Assembly: GCF_003966125.1 (NCBI RefSeq) | Contig: NZ_RXMA01000003.1 | Location: 243,495-307,494 of the forward strand | From: Azospirillum griseum | GTDB taxonomy: Bacteria > Pseudomonadota > Alphaproteobacteria > Azospirillales > Azospirillaceae | DNA: 64,000 nt | Reading direction: 5' to 3' | Shown here: positions 31,935 through 44,333 of the stretch, piece after piece | Layout: every line of letters starts with the position of its first letter | How positions within the stretch are numbered: the first letter of the stretch is position 1 | Notes under the pieces: model-generated | What the model was told of the DNA's origin: nothing | Database searches by the model: none | The model's input: only the letters and a program-made list of their open reading frames with translations | Position numbers and translations under genes: made by a program

Positions 31935-32729
31935 ATGAGCGACACCGACGCGCCGGTTCTGCTGTCCCGCGAAGGGGCGGTGGCGTGGATTCGTTTCAAC
32001 CGCCCCGCCGTGCTCAACGCGCTGGACGAACCGACCGCCGCCGCCCTGCGCGCCGCGTGCCAGGCCGTGGCGGATGATGCCGGGGTGCGCTGTCTGGTGC
32101 TGGCCGGGAACGGTCGGGGCTTCATGGCCGGGGGCGATGTCGGGCGGTTCCACGACGATCCGGCGGCGGCTCCGGCGGTGGCCACCGCGATCATCGACCA
32201 TCTGCACGCCGCCTTGCGCCTGCTGGACGGGTTGGCGATGCCGGTGCTGGCCGCCGTCCAGGGGCCGGTCGCCGGGGCGGGGATGAGTCTGGCCTGCGCC
32301 GCCGACCTCTGCATCGCCGCCGATGACGCGCTGTTCACCACCGCCTACGCCCGGTTGGGCACCTCGCCGGACGGGTCGGGAACCCACGCGCTGCCCCGTC
32401 TGGTCGGGATGCGCCGGGCGATGGAGCTGGCCTTGCTGTCGGAGCGGGTGAAGGCCGACGAGGCGTTGCGGCTGGGGCTGGTCAACCGTGTGGTTCCCGC
32501 CGCCGATCTGGTCCCGGAAACCCGTGCGCTGGCCGAACGTCTCGCCGCCGGACCGACGCGGGCCTTCGCCGCCACACGCCGCCTGCTGCGGCAAAGCTGG
32601 ACCGCGACGCTGGACGAGCAGTTGGACGCCGAACGCGCCGCCTTCCAGGGCTGTGCGGCCACCGATGATTTCCGCGAGGGCGTCTCCGCCTTTCTGGGCA
32701 AGCGCGCCCCGGTTTTCCAGGGCCGCTGA
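31935..32729 (+). CDS. Enoyl-CoA hydratase/isomerase family protein
   Basis: The 264-residue crotonase-fold protein has oxyanion-hole segments GRGFMAGGDVGRF (about 64-76) and QGPVAGAGMSLACAADLC (about 109-126). The usual hydratase glutamates are not obvious at the standard positions (the second segment reads TTAYARLGTSPDGSGT), which is more like PaaG-type isomerases. AAGG precedes the ATG at 31935; an upstream in-frame extension looks non-coding. It is 45 bp before a thiolase, so the pair probably works in beta-oxidation or aromatic CoA-ester breakdown. Confidence 0.85.
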   Translation: MSDTDAPVLLSREGAVAWIRFNRPAVLNALDEPTAAALRAACQAVADDAGVRCLVLAGNGRGFMAGGDVGRFHDDPAAAPAVATAIIDHLHAALRLLDGLAMPVLAAVQGPVAGAGMSLACAADLCIAADDALFTTAYARLGTSPDGSGTHALPRLVGMRRAMELALLSERVKADEALRLGLVNRVVPAADLVPETRALAERLAAGPTRAFAATRRLLRQSWTATLDEQLDAERAAFQGCAATDDFREGVSAFLGKRAPVFQGR

Positions 32730-32774
32730 CGGCCCCGCAACGCACGAACCCCCAAGGGAAGGAACAGCCCAACC

Positions 32775-33956
32775 ATGCAAACCGACATCGTTGTCGTCGG
32801 GGCGGCCCGCACCGCCATCGGTGCCTTTGGCGGCAGCTTGAAGGATGTGCCGCTGACCACGCTCGCCACCACGGCGGTCAAAGCGGCGTTGGAACGGTCG
32901 GGGGCGGCACCCGACCGCGTCGGCCATGTGGTGATGGGCAACGTCATCCCCACCGACACCAAGGACGCCTATCTCAGCCGGGTGGCGGCCATCGATTCCG
33001 GCCTGCCGCTGGACACCCCGGCCTTCAACGTCAACCGGCTGTGCGGGTCGGGCCTTCAGGCCATCGTGTCGGCGGCGCAATCCATCGCGCTGGGCGACGC
33101 CGAGATCGCCATCGGGGCCGGTGCCGAGTCGATGAGCCGTGGTCCCTACATCCTGCCGACGGCGCGCTGGGGCACCCGTCTGGGCGATGGCGGGCTGGTC
33201 GATTACATGAACGGCATCCTGCACGACCCCTGGCAAAAAATTCACATGGGCATAACGGCGGAGAACGTCGCCGCCCGCTACGGCATCGACCGCGCCACCC
33301 AGGACGCGTTGGCGCTGGAAAGCCAACGCCGGGCGGCCCACGCCATCGCCGAGGGCCGTTTCAAGGAGCAGATCGTTCCGGTGGAGATCGCCACCCGCAA
33401 GGGGGTGATCCGGTTCGACACCGACGAGCATGTGCGCGCCGACGCCACCGCCGAAGGGCTGGCGGCGATGAAGCCGGTGTTCAAAAAGGATGGCACGGTG
33501 ACGGCGGGCAACGCGTCCGGCCTGAACGACGGGGCCGCCGCCCTGGTGCTGGCCGAAGCGGGGCGCGCCGCCGCGCTGGGGTTGACGCCCTTGGCCCGGC
33601 TGGTCGGCTACGCCCACGCCGGTGTCGAACCCGACCATATGGGCATCGGCCCGATTCCGGCGACCCGCAAGCTGCTGGCCCGCACCGGCCTGACCATCGC
33701 CGACCTCGACGTGATCGAATCGAACGAGGCGTTTGCCGCGCAGGCCTGCGCCGTCGCCCGCACGCTTGAGTTTGACCCGGCCAAGGTGAATCCAAACGGC
33801 TCCGGCATCTCGCTCGGCCACCCGGTGGGGGCGACCGGGGCGATCATCGCGGTCAAGGCGATCCACGAGCTGCACCGCGTCGGCGGCCGCTACGCCCTGG
33901 TGACGATGTGCATCGGCGGTGGCCAAGGCATCGCCGCGATCTTCGAACGGGTGTAA
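32775..33956 (+). CDS. Acetyl-CoA C-acyltransferase (thiolase)
   Basis: The 393-residue length is standard for type II thiolases. Catalytic residues are all visible: nucleophile C90 in [10 protein letters not shown]349 in [11 protein letters not shown] and C379 in CIGGGQG. It cleaves 3-ketoacyl-CoA or condenses two acetyl-CoA; BktB- and PhaA-like members cannot be told apart here. It follows the enoyl-CoA hydratase with a good AAGGAA site. The TetR gene nearby, on the other strand, may regulate the pair. Confidence 0.92.
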   Translation: MQTDIVVVGAARTAIGAFGGSLKDVPLTTLATTAVKAALERSGAAPDRVGHVVMGNVIPTDTKDAYLSRVAAIDSGLPLDTPAFNVNRLCGSGLQAIVSAAQSIALGDAEIAIGAGAESMSRGPYILPTARWGTRLGDGGLVDYMNGILHDPWQKIHMGITAENVAARYGIDRATQDALALESQRRAAHAIAEGRFKEQIVPVEIATRKGVIRFDTDEHVRADATAEGLAAMKPVFKKDGTVTAGNASGLNDGAAALVLAEAGRAAALGLTPLARLVGYAHAGVEPDHMGIGPIPATRKLLARTGLTIADLDVIESNEAFAAQACAVARTLEFDPAKVNPNGSGISLGHPVGATGAIIAVKAIHELHRVGGRYALVTMCIGGGQGIAAIFERV

Positions 33957-34056
33957 CACGCCGCCACGGCACCCCGTCCGCGCGTGAAAGCGGTGAGCGG
34001 GCGGGGGCGCTGTGGTAGGGTGCGGCGTTTGCCACGCCGCGATCCGGGGAGCGCCG

Positions 34057-34620
34057 ATGTCCGTCGAACCGCAGAACAGTTTGGAATTCCTGCGCTATGG
34101 CGCGTTGGGGGTGGCGGCGCTGGCGCTGCTGGCCGTGGCCGGGCTGTTGGTGAAAAGCCCGAAGCTGTCGGCGGAATCCAACAGATCGGCACGGCTGTTC
34201 ATGCTGTTCGCCTTTGGGCTGGCGCTGTTTTCCGGTGCGGTGGAGCTGCTGGGGCGGATCTATCCCGGTGCCGCCAGTGTGGAAAAGGTGACGCTGCTGG
34301 AACAGAAGCTGGCCGAGGCGGAAAGCGCCAAGGGCCGCCTGGCCGCCGACCTCGCCGCCACCAAGGCGAAGCTGGATCAGGCGGAAGCGGCGATGCGCGC
34401 CACCGGGGATCTGGAGAACTTCAAGAAATCGGTGCTGATCTACGCCGATTCGATCAAGAGCCTGATCACGATCAAAGAGTGCCTGGACAGCTCTTCCGTG
34501 ATCCCGGATGAAAACAATCGGAAACTGATCGTGTCTACGATCAAAAGCATGAATGTGGTCGTTGATAAACTTGCCACCGCTGCCGGAGTCCCTCCACCGG
34601 TCAAACCATCCTGCCTGTGA
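34057..34620 (+). CDS. Membrane protein with coiled coil, unknown function
   Basis: The 187-residue protein has two predicted membrane helices (about 13-34 and 48-68), then a coiled coil rich in Glu, Ala and Lys (about 77-118, LLEQKLAEAESAKGRLAADL) and a C-terminal helical region. I recognise no family. GGGGAGCG precedes the ATG. It stands alone between the thiolase and the convergent TetR gene, 20 bp from the latter. Confidence 0.7.
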   Translation: MSVEPQNSLEFLRYGALGVAALALLAVAGLLVKSPKLSAESNRSARLFMLFAFGLALFSGAVELLGRIYPGAASVEKVTLLEQKLAEAESAKGRLAADLAATKAKLDQAEAAMRATGDLENFKKSVLIYADSIKSLITIKECLDSSSVIPDENNRKLIVSTIKSMNVVVDKLATAAGVPPPVKPSCL

Positions 34621-34640
34621 GCGCGCCCACGCCCGCGCCG

Positions 34641-35255
34641 TCACCCGCGCGGGCGCAGGCCGTTCAGCAGCAGATCCACCGAATGCCGGGCGATGGCGTC
34701 GGCGGTCTGCGGGCCGTCCGGCTGATACCAGCGGGCGACCCAGCTCAGGGCACCGGCCAGGGTGAAGGCGGCGATCTTCGGGTCGCAGGCGGCGATGGAG
34801 CCTTCGGCGATCCCGCGTTCGATCAGGCTGCGGAATTTCAGGTCGATCCGGCGTTTCAGCGCGCGCAGGGTGCGGCGGCTTTCCTCCGTCAACGGTTCCT
34901 CGCCCACGCGGATCACGCACATGCCAAACTCCATGGTGACAACGCCGACATAGGCGGTCATCACCGCCACCAGCTCGTCATAGGCGCTGCCGCCGTGGCC
35001 GATCACCTCGGACGAGGCGGACTCGAGCCGCTCCAGCCCGATCCGCACGCATTCGAACAGGATCTCTTCCTTGTTCTTGATGTAGTAGTAGAGCGTCGGC
35101 TTGGTGACGTTCAGCCGTCGGGCGATGTCGTCCAGCGATGTGTTGTAATAGCCGACATCGTTGAACGCGCGGGCTGCCGTCCGCAGGACGGCGATGCGCT
35201 TTTCTTCCCGTTCGCTGCGCCGATCGGTGGAGGATTTCCACGGCGAGTCCGACAT
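34641..35255 (-). CDS. TetR/AcrR-family transcriptional regulator
   Basis: The 204-residue protein has the TetR helix-turn-helix near 20-65 (AARAFNDVGYYNTSLDDIAR and NVTKPTLYYYIKNKEEIL) and a helical ligand domain. Among relatives are regulators of fatty-acid and acyl-CoA metabolism, which fits the thiolase, hydratase and FadH-like genes around it, but no operator was identified. It converges on the membrane protein gene. Confidence 0.88.
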   Translation of the reverse strand: MSDSPWKSSTDRRSEREEKRIAVLRTAARAFNDVGYYNTSLDDIARRLNVTKPTLYYYIKNKEEILFECVRIGLERLESASSEVIGHGGSAYDELVAVMTAYVGVVTMEFGMCVIRVGEEPLTEESRRTLRALKRRIDLKFRSLIERGIAEGSIAACDPKIAAFTLAGALSWVARWYQPDGPQTADAIARHSVDLLLNGLRPRG

Positions 35256-35398
35256 GGTGCGTTGGCTCCTGTGCCTTGATCGCCCTTCCTTCCCACCTCG
35301 CTTTGCCGCTGTCCAGTCCTACCGCTGTCTTGTCTTCCCGCTGTGGCGTTCCCGATGCTCGCCCCCGGTGCGGAGCCGGGGGCGTCATGCGGCCCGTA

Positions 35399-37093
35399 TC
35401 ACCCGGCCCGCACGGTGCGCAGGAAGCCGCTGACCTCGTGGCGCAGGGTTCCGGCCTGTTGCGACAGGTGTTGGAAGGCGTCGAGCACCTCGCGCGCCAC
35501 CTTGCCGCTCTGGTCGGCAGACGCGGTGACGCCGACGATGGAGGCCGAGACCTCGTTCGTGCTGCTGGCCGCCTGCTGGATGTTGCGGGCGATCTCGCGG
35601 GTGGCCGCCCCCTGCTCCTCCACCGCCGAGGCGATGGTCCCGGCGATCTGGTTGAGCTGGGTGATGACCTGGGCGACGCTGTTGATTTCGGTCACGGTTT
35701 CGCCGGTGGCCGACTGCACGCCCGACACCTGGGCGGCGATCTCCTCCGTCGCCTTAGCGGTCTGGCTGGCCAGTTGTTTGACTTCCTGCGCGACAACGGC
35801 GAAGCCCTTGCCCGCTTCACCGGCGCGCGCGGCTTCGATGGTGGCGTTGAGCGCCAGAAGATTGGTCTGGCTGGCGATGGAGTTGATGAGATCGACCACC
35901 GCGCCGATCCGTTCCACCGCCTGGGCCAGCCCGGCGATGCGGCTGTTGGCCCGCTCGGCCTGCTGTTCGGCCGACGCCGCCATGGCGCTGGATTTGGCGA
36001 CCTGCGAGGAGATCTCGTTGATCGAGGCGGCCAACTCCTCCGACGCGGAGGCCACCGTCTGCACATTGACCGCCGTCTGTTCGGTGGCGGTGGACACCGC
36101 GTTCGCCAGCCGGTCGGTTTCGGCGGTGGCGTCGGTCATGGCGCGGGCCTGGCGCTCCATCGCCGTGGTTTTGTCGGCCACCGCCTGGATGACGCCACCG
36201 ACGGTGCTTTCAAAGGTGGAGGCCAACCGCTCCATCGACTGCCGTTTTTCGGCGATGGTGCGCTGTTCGGTGGCGGCCTGTTCGGCTTCCAGCCGTTGCT
36301 TGGCGATGGCGTTGTCCTGGAAGACCTGGACCGCTCGGCCCATTTCGCCGATTTCGTCACCGCGCGCGGCTTCCGGGAAGGTCAGGTCGGACCGGCCGGC
36401 GGCAAGCGCCGCCATCTTGCCGCTCAACCCCCGCACGGCGGTGCTGATGCTCCATCCGGTCCAGGCGATGGCGGCCACCACCGGCAAGGCAAAGCAGACG
36501 ACGACCAGCACCAGCCACAGGGCGTGGCGGCGGAACTCCGCCTCCAGATCATCCATATAGACGCCGGTGGCGATGAACATGTCCCACGGGGCGAAGCGTT
36601 TGACGAAGGACGCCTTGGGCGACGGTTCGGTCTGGCCCGCGCGCGGGAAGGAGTATTCGACCACGCCCTCGCCGCTGGCGGATTTGGCGACGTCCGCCAT
36701 CTCCACCGCGAACAGCTTGCCGTTGCCATCCTTCACCTGCGCCATGGATTTGCCGATCAGGTCGGGCCGGGCCGGGTTGATGACGTTCATGATGTTCACG
36801 GTGTCGGCGACGATGACGTAGTCGCTCTTGTTCTCGCCATAGCGCATGGCGTTGACGGCAAAGCGCATCCGGTTCAGCGCCTCGTCGCGGGTCATCGCCC
36901 CTTTCTTGATTTCGGCGTCAAAGGCGCTGGCCATGCCGTGCACGGTTTCCACGATGGTGCGCAGGTTGGCGATGCGGTCGTTGTACATCTGGTGATAGCC
37001 CAACCACAAACCACCCCCGGCCACCGTCACGACGGCCAAGGCGGTCAACGCGACCAGCCCCATCAGTTTGGCTTTCAAAGACAGCGTGTTCAT
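35399..37093 (-). CDS. Membrane methyl-accepting chemotaxis protein with single Cache domain
   Basis: The 564-residue protein has TM1 at about 8-28, a periplasmic sCache_2-type domain (about 35-185, with [20 protein letters not shown] and [13 protein letters not shown]), TM2 near 190-212, HAMP (about 213-265) and a signalling domain with the hairpin [20 protein letters not shown]. The ATG at 37093 (GGAAGCC upstream) starts just before TM1; longer in-frame starts read through the promoter region. Single Cache receptors of this type often sense short organic acids. The gene is monocistronic. Confidence 0.92.
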   Translation of the reverse strand: MNTLSLKAKLMGLVALTALAVVTVAGGGLWLGYHQMYNDRIANLRTIVETVHGMASAFDAEIKKGAMTRDEALNRMRFAVNAMRYGENKSDYVIVADTVNIMNVINPARPDLIGKSMAQVKDGNGKLFAVEMADVAKSASGEGVVEYSFPRAGQTEPSPKASFVKRFAPWDMFIATGVYMDDLEAEFRRHALWLVLVVVCFALPVVAAIAWTGWSISTAVRGLSGKMAALAAGRSDLTFPEAARGDEIGEMGRAVQVFQDNAIAKQRLEAEQAATEQRTIAEKRQSMERLASTFESTVGGVIQAVADKTTAMERQARAMTDATAETDRLANAVSTATEQTAVNVQTVASASEELAASINEISSQVAKSSAMAASAEQQAERANSRIAGLAQAVERIGAVVDLINSIASQTNLLALNATIEAARAGEAGKGFAVVAQEVKQLASQTAKATEEIAAQVSGVQSATGETVTEINSVAQVITQLNQIAGTIASAVEEQGAATREIARNIQQAASSTNEVSASIVGVTASADQSGKVAREVLDAFQHLSQQAGTLRHEVSGFLRTVRAG

Positions 37094-39516
<2,423 letters not shown>

Positions 39517-39832
39517 CGCGCGCAGGACCCGATGGCCTGTGGTGTGTAGATGCCTCGAACACTGGCGGTGCGTGCACCACCGCTGAACGGTGAGCGCTGT
39601 CATGGGCATCATTTCGACACAACAGAGCTTCACCGTGCGGATCGGCGACCACGCCGCCGACTTGGCGTTCCTTCAATCCCTCTGCAAGACCATCAATCAG
39701 GACCAGGATGCCGACGAGTGAACGCCTCCCGGACGTGTTGCTCCCGGGTTGTGCGGCCTGAAACGTGGTCCACTCACAGGGGATGTTGCTCGGGCCGGGA
39801 GCCACAAGGTCGGCAGCCGACCACGCATCCGG
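39517..39832. other. 316-base gap between FadH-like gene and rlpA
   Basis: The only candidate is a 39-codon frame (39602-39721). The rest shows no clear signal. Both flanking genes end here (convergent), so a terminator would be expected, but none is strong. Confidence 0.4.
39602..39721 (+). CDS. Possible small protein of 39 residues
   Basis: A short frame (MGIISTQQSFTVRIGDHAAD, then about 19 more residues with an acidic end) fits host codon use moderately well. The ribosome-binding site is weak and no homologue is recognised. It may be a relic or chance frame. Confidence 0.25.
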   Translation: MGIISTQQSFTVRIGDHAADLAFLQSLCKTINQDQDADE

Positions 39833-40357
39833 TCAGTCCGCGTTTTCCGCGACCTGGACCACGCGTTCCACCCGGACCTCGGCGACGCCGCTCTGGATCA
39901 GGCCCAGCTTTTGCGCCGCGCGGCGGTTCACATCAATGATGCGCTTGCCGTGGAACGGGCCACGGTCATTCACCACGACGATCACCGATTTCCCGTTGCG
40001 CATGTTGGTGACGCGCAGCTTGGACCCGAACGGTGCGGTGCGATGGGCCGCCGTCAACGCCTTGTCGCTGGTCTTCTGGCCGCTGGCCGTCTTGCGGCCG
40101 TCCTTGTAGTCGTACCAAGACGCCTGACCGATCTGGCCGGTCGGCTTGTGTTTGGGTTTTGCACGATGCGGCTCTGCGGCGGACGCCGTCAGAGACAGGC
40201 CACCAAGCAGAATGGAAAGCGCCGCGATCCGCGCGACACGAGAAAAGACCGGCTTCCTGCTGTCGCCGTTTTGCGGCTCAGGGGATGGCCCGATGGCTGT
40301 TCCCGGCACGTCGGCCTCACATTGTTGTTCATCCAAAAACACCGGGTGTGCGGGCAC
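39833..40357 (-). CDS. rlpA: RlpA-family septal ring lytic transglycosylase (double-psi beta-barrel)
   Basis: The frame encodes 174 residues. A hydrophobic signal-like segment (VARIAALSILLGGLSLTASA, about 41-60) is followed by a short linker and an RlpA double-psi barrel (about 78-165) with GQASWYDYKDGRKTASG, TAAHRTAPFGSKLRVTN and VVVNDRGPFHGKRIIDVN. RlpA cleaves peptidoglycan strands lacking stem peptides. There is no lipobox Cys and no SPOR domain, so it is a short secreted form. The start codon is uncertain; the given GTG leaves an unusually long segment before the signal peptide. Confidence 0.8.
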   Translation of the reverse strand: MPAHPVFLDEQQCEADVPGTAIGPSPEPQNGDSRKPVFSRVARIAALSILLGGLSLTASAAEPHRAKPKHKPTGQIGQASWYDYKDGRKTASGQKTSDKALTAAHRTAPFGSKLRVTNMRNGKSVIVVVNDRGPFHGKRIIDVNRRAAQKLGLIQSGVAEVRVERVVQVAENAD

Positions 40358-40553
40358 GCCCCGGCGCTACGGTCAACACTGTTGGGCATTCGAGCGCCCG
40401 AGTCAACCTATTCGGAAAAAGCCCCCGGCATTGTTGCTGCGGCAGATACAATACCAAAGGGTTATGACCCGGGTGTAAAAGACTGATTTCGCGACGGAAT
40501 TCCGGCCTCCCCCCGCCGGTTCGGAACCCCGAATTTTTGAGACGATTTTTCGG

Positions 40554-41465
40554 CTAATCCAGGCCGGTCCGTGGCCCGTCGCCCCAGACATCGGCCATCA
40601 CCGCGCGGGCGGCGGCGATGGCGGATTCGCCCTGGCGCTCCTTCAGGCAGAGGAAGCCCAGGCAGGCGTCCACCGACACCGCGTCGGCCAGCGCCAGTCC
40701 GTCGGCGTGGGCGGCGCGCAGGGCCAGGCTGTCGCGCGCCAGCGACAAACCGATGCCCGAGCGCACGAGATCGAGCATGGAGGCTTCCAGATCGACCTGG
40801 GCGACGATCTGCGGGCGCACCCCCTCGCGGTCGAACACGCGGGCGGTCAGGCGGTGGTGCGCGGAGTCCGGCGGTGTGCCGATCCAGGGCAGGGCGGCCA
40901 GCTCGCGCCAGCCGCGCCCGCGCACCCGCTCCCCCCAGCCCGGCGGGGCGACGACGCGGTAGGTGAAGCCCGACAGCGCCATCACGGCGAAGCGGTCGGC
41001 GTGCTCCGGCAGGCCGGGGCTGCCCAGCGTGTAGCCGACGTCCAGCCGCCCATCGGCGATCGCGCGCGCCACCGTGCCGGACATGCCGTGCGACAGGTCG
41101 GTCGTCAGGCGCGGGTGGCGCTCCACCAGCCGTTTCAGGAAGGGGCCGAGGCGCAGGAACTCGGGATCGACGATGGTCCCGATCCGCAGCCGCCCGGCCA
41201 CCGCGCCGGACAACCCGTCCGCCACCCCACGACACTCCGCCAGCGCGGCGAGCGCGCGTTCGGCGGCGGGCAGCAATTGGCGTCCGGCCTCCGTCAGCCG
41301 CATGCCGTGGGCGGTGCGGTCGAACAGGCTGTGGCCGACCTGCTCGTGCAGCTTCTTCAGTTGCAGGCTGAGCGCGGGTTGGCTGATGCACAGCCGTTCG
41401 GCCGCGCGGGTCAGGGTCCCGTCGCGGGCGATGGTGACGAAGGCGCGGAGAAGCTGGTGGTCCAT
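40554..41465 (-). CDS. LysR-family regulator divergent from the GMC oxidoreductase
   Basis: The 303-residue protein has the LysR winged helix (about 3-62, RAFVTIARDGTLTRAAERL and ISQPALSLQLKKLHEQVG) and the effector-binding domain (about 88-295). It is divergent from the GMC oxidoreductase gene with a 141-bp spacer holding ATCCAAT/ATTGGAT arms, the classical layout of a LysR activator and its target. Confidence 0.9.
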   Translation of the reverse strand: MDHQLLRAFVTIARDGTLTRAAERLCISQPALSLQLKKLHEQVGHSLFDRTAHGMRLTEAGRQLLPAAERALAALAECRGVADGLSGAVAGRLRIGTIVDPEFLRLGPFLKRLVERHPRLTTDLSHGMSGTVARAIADGRLDVGYTLGSPGLPEHADRFAVMALSGFTYRVVAPPGWGERVRGRGWRELAALPWIGTPPDSAHHRLTARVFDREGVRPQIVAQVDLEASMLDLVRSGIGLSLARDSLALRAAHADGLALADAVSVDACLGFLCLKERQGESAIAAARAVMADVWGDGPRTGLD

Positions 41466-41497
41466 GGGCGGCGAGTATGACCCAGCATTATAAGGAA

Positions 41498-41531
41498 ATC
41501 CAATATCAGGTTTTGCGATAAATCATTGGAT
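41498..41531. promoter_or_regulatory. Inverted repeat in the LysR/GMC intergenic region
   Basis: ATCCAAT (41498-41504) and ATTGGAT (41525-41531) are inverted arms 20 bases apart in an AT-rich patch. It is a candidate LysR recognition region between divergent genes. Confidence 0.35.
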
Positions 41532-41606
41532 CATCCGCCCGGTCAGCAATCTAATGACCCCATCAAGACTCTGAACACCCATCAAACACGGCGGGGGACG
41601 CGTCCG

Positions 41607-43241
41607 ATGAGCGAGCGGCAGGATTTCGGCACCTATGATTATGTCATCGTCGGCGGCGGCACGGCGGGGTGCGTGCTGGCGAACCGGCTGTCGCTGGATC
41701 CCGACGTGCGGGTGCTGCTGCTGGAGGCGGGCGGCAAGGATGATTGGGTGTGGCTGCACATCCCCGCCGGGTATCTCTTCTGCATCGGCAACCCGCGCAC
41801 CGATTGGTGCTATCGGACCGAGGCCGAGCCGGGGCTGAACGGGCGCAGCATCCATTACGCGCGCGGCAAGGTGCTGGGCGGCTGCTCCTCCATCAACGGC
41901 ATGATCGCCATGCGCGGGCAGGCCCGCGATTACGACGAATGGGCGGCGTTGACCGGCGATTCCCGCTGGGGCTGGGACGCGGTGCTGCCCGTCTTCAAGG
42001 CGACGGAGGATTACTGGCGCGGGGCCAGCGACCTGCACGGCGCGGGCGGGGAATGGCGGGTGGAGCGCCAGCGCCTGCGCTGGGACCTGCTCGACCGCTT
42101 CACCGAGGCCGCGCAGCAGGCGGGCATCCGGACCAGCGACGATTTCAACCGGGGGACCAACGCCGGGGTCGGCGCGTTCGAGGTCAACCAGCGCAGCGGC
42201 GTGCGGTGGAACGCGTCCAAGGCGTTTCTGCGCCCGGTGCTGTCGCGGCCCAACCTGACCGTCGTCGTCAACGCGGTGATCGACCGGCTGCTGATCGCCG
42301 AGGGGCGCGTCACCGGGGTGGAGTATGCGGTCAAGGGCCACCCGGCCCGCGCCATGGCGCGGCTGGAAACCGTGCTGTCGGCCGGGGCCATCGGCTCGCC
42401 CGCCATCCTGCAACGCTCCGGCGTCGGCCCGGCGGCGCATCTGGCCGAACTGGGCGTGCCGGTGGTGCTGGATTCCCCGGCGGTCGGCGGCAATTTGCAG
42501 GACCATCTGCAACTGCGCATGATCTTCAAGGTCGATGGGGTGACGACGCTGAACCAGCGGGCCAACAGCCTGTTCGGCAAGGCGATGATGGGGCTGGAAT
42601 ACGCGCTGTTCCGCAGCGGCCCGTTGAGCATGGCCCCCAGCCAGTTGGGGGCCTTCGTCACCTCCGGGCCGGAGGTGGAGACGCCGGATCTGGAATACCA
42701 CGTCCAACCGCTCTCGCTCGACAAGTTCGGGGAGCCGCTGCACCGCTTCCCCGCCTTCACCGCCAGCGTCTGCGATCTGCGCCCGGCCTCGCGCGGGTGG
42801 ACGCGCATCGTCTCGCGCGACCCGCTCGCCCCCCCGGCCATCGCCCCGCGCTATCTGACCGACCCCGCCGACCGGGCCAAGGCGGCCAAGGCGCTGGCGC
42901 TGACCCGGCGCATCGTGTCCCAACCGGCGCTGGCCCCCTTCAACCCGCGCGAGCATCTTCCCGGCCCGGCCTATCGCACCGAAGAGGAGTTGGCCAAGGC
43001 GGCGGGCGACATCGGCACGACGATCTTCCACCCCATCGGCACCTGCAAGATGGGGCGCGACGGCGACCCCACCGCCGTGACCGACACCGAATTGCGGTTC
43101 CGGGGCCTGCGCGGCCTGCGGGTGATCGACGCCTCGATCATGCCGACCATCACCTCGGGCAACACCAACACGCCGACGGTGATGATCGCCGAACGCGGGG
43201 CGGAGCTGATGCGGGCGGCGCGCAAGGCGGGGACGCTCTGA
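41607..43241 (+). CDS. GMC-family FAD-dependent oxidoreductase (choline dehydrogenase-like)
   Basis: The 544-residue protein starts with the ADP-binding motif VIVGGGTAGCVLANRL (about 13-28) and contains GMC signature regions GKVLGGCSSINGMIAMRG (about 87-104) and AGAIGSPAILQRSGVGP (about 258-274). The C-terminal part has the catalytic HPIGTCKMG His and SGNTNTPTVMIAERGAE with an Asn as the second active-site residue. The ATG at 41607 follows GGGGGA. Such enzymes oxidise alcohols such as choline, aliphatic alcohols or polyethylene glycol; the substrate is unknown. The divergent LysR regulator probably controls it. Confidence 0.9.
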   Translation: MSERQDFGTYDYVIVGGGTAGCVLANRLSLDPDVRVLLLEAGGKDDWVWLHIPAGYLFCIGNPRTDWCYRTEAEPGLNGRSIHYARGKVLGGCSSINGMIAMRGQARDYDEWAALTGDSRWGWDAVLPVFKATEDYWRGASDLHGAGGEWRVERQRLRWDLLDRFTEAAQQAGIRTSDDFNRGTNAGVGAFEVNQRSGVRWNASKAFLRPVLSRPNLTVVVNAVIDRLLIAEGRVTGVEYAVKGHPARAMARLETVLSAGAIGSPAILQRSGVGPAAHLAELGVPVVLDSPAVGGNLQDHLQLRMIFKVDGVTTLNQRANSLFGKAMMGLEYALFRSGPLSMAPSQLGAFVTSGPEVETPDLEYHVQPLSLDKFGEPLHRFPAFTASVCDLRPASRGWTRIVSRDPLAPPAIAPRYLTDPADRAKAAKALALTRRIVSQPALAPFNPREHLPGPAYRTEEELAKAAGDIGTTIFHPIGTCKMGRDGDPTAVTDTELRFRGLRGLRVIDASIMPTITSGNTNTPTVMIAERGAELMRAARKAGTL

Positions 43242-43254
43242 GCGGGGTGTGCGC

Positions 43255-44169
43255 CTATTTCCACGCCCCATCCACCGTCAGGTCGGCCAGCAACCCGCGC
43301 AGGATGGCGTGGGCGGCGCGGGCGGCGACCGGCATCGGCCGACCGGCGGCGTGGGCCAGCAGGATGGTCCGGTCGATCTGCGGGTCGGCGATGGGCAGGC
43401 CGGTCAAACGCCCGGCGGCGGCCCCATAGCGCGCCACCCGTTCCGACAGCACGGTGTACCCGCAGCCTTCGGCCACCAGCGCTTTGATCTGCTCCAGCGC
43501 GTCGATCTCCATGGCGACGTTGACGCTTCCGCGCGCCAGCAGGGCGGCGTGCTCCACCTCCTCCCGCACGCCGTGGGGGCGGCCGGGCAGGATCAGCGGC
43601 AGGGCCAGCGCCTCGGCAAAGGGGATGGCGGTGCGCCCGCGCAGCAGCGGGTCGGCGGCGGGGCCGACCAGATGAAGTTGTTCGCGGGCCACGAACTCCG
43701 TGTTCAGCCCGCCCATCTCCTTCGCCCCGAAAATCAGGGCAAGGTCGAGCTGGCCGGACAGCACCCATTCCAGCATGTGGCCGGACAGCCCCTCCACCAC
43801 CCGCAGCCGGATCAGCGGGTGGGCGCGCCGCACCGCCAACGCCAGCGGTACCGTCAGCACCGGCCCCAGCGATGTCGGAATCCCAACGGTGGCCGGACCG
43901 GAGGGGGTGGATTCCACCGCCCGCACCTCGTCGCGCAGGCCGTCCATCGATTCGATCAGGGTCAGGGCGCGTTGGGCCAGCCGCCGCCCGCTTTCCGTCG
44001 GGACCACGCCGCGCGCCGTGCGCAGCACCAGTTGGCAGCCGAAATCCTCTTCCAGCCGCTTCAGATGCAGGCTGAGCGCCGGTTGCGCGACCCGCAGCGC
44101 TTCGGCCGCGCGCGAGATCGAGCCGTGTTCGACGATGCCCAGGAAATAGCGAAGCTGGCGCAGATCCAT
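43255..44169 (-). CDS. LysR-family regulator
   Basis: The 304-residue protein starts at the ATG at 44169 with the LysR helix-turn-helix (MDLRQLRYFLGIVEHGSISR, then AEALRVAQPALSLHLKRLEE) and has a normal effector domain. It converges on the GMC oxidoreductase (13-bp gap). Its target is not evident. Confidence 0.88.
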   Translation of the reverse strand: MDLRQLRYFLGIVEHGSISRAAEALRVAQPALSLHLKRLEEDFGCQLVLRTARGVVPTESGRRLAQRALTLIESMDGLRDEVRAVESTPSGPATVGIPTSLGPVLTVPLALAVRRAHPLIRLRVVEGLSGHMLEWVLSGQLDLALIFGAKEMGGLNTEFVAREQLHLVGPAADPLLRGRTAIPFAEALALPLILPGRPHGVREEVEHAALLARGSVNVAMEIDALEQIKALVAEGCGYTVLSERVARYGAAAGRLTGLPIADPQIDRTILLAHAAGRPMPVAARAAHAILRGLLADLTVDGAWK

Positions 44170-44271
44170 GGCGTCCGACCCTCCGCATGGCGATAATCCA
44201 CCGCTATGAGGCGGGATGGACGCATCGCGTGTCAATATGGCGTTGAGGGGAATATGTGGGGAAAGCGCCCG

Positions 44272-44309
44272 CAAAAACGCCCGCCCCCGGGGCGTCCAGG
44301 GGCGGGCGT
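44272..44309 (-). terminator. Intrinsic terminator of the small secreted protein gene
   Basis: ACGCCCGCCCC (44277-44287) and GGGGCGGGCGT (44299-44309) form a perfect 11-bp stem. On the minus strand it is followed by T5 (44272-44276). It lies 25 bp after the stop of the minus-strand gene. Confidence 0.85.
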
Positions 44310-44333
44310 GCGATCACAACCGGCGAACCGGAC

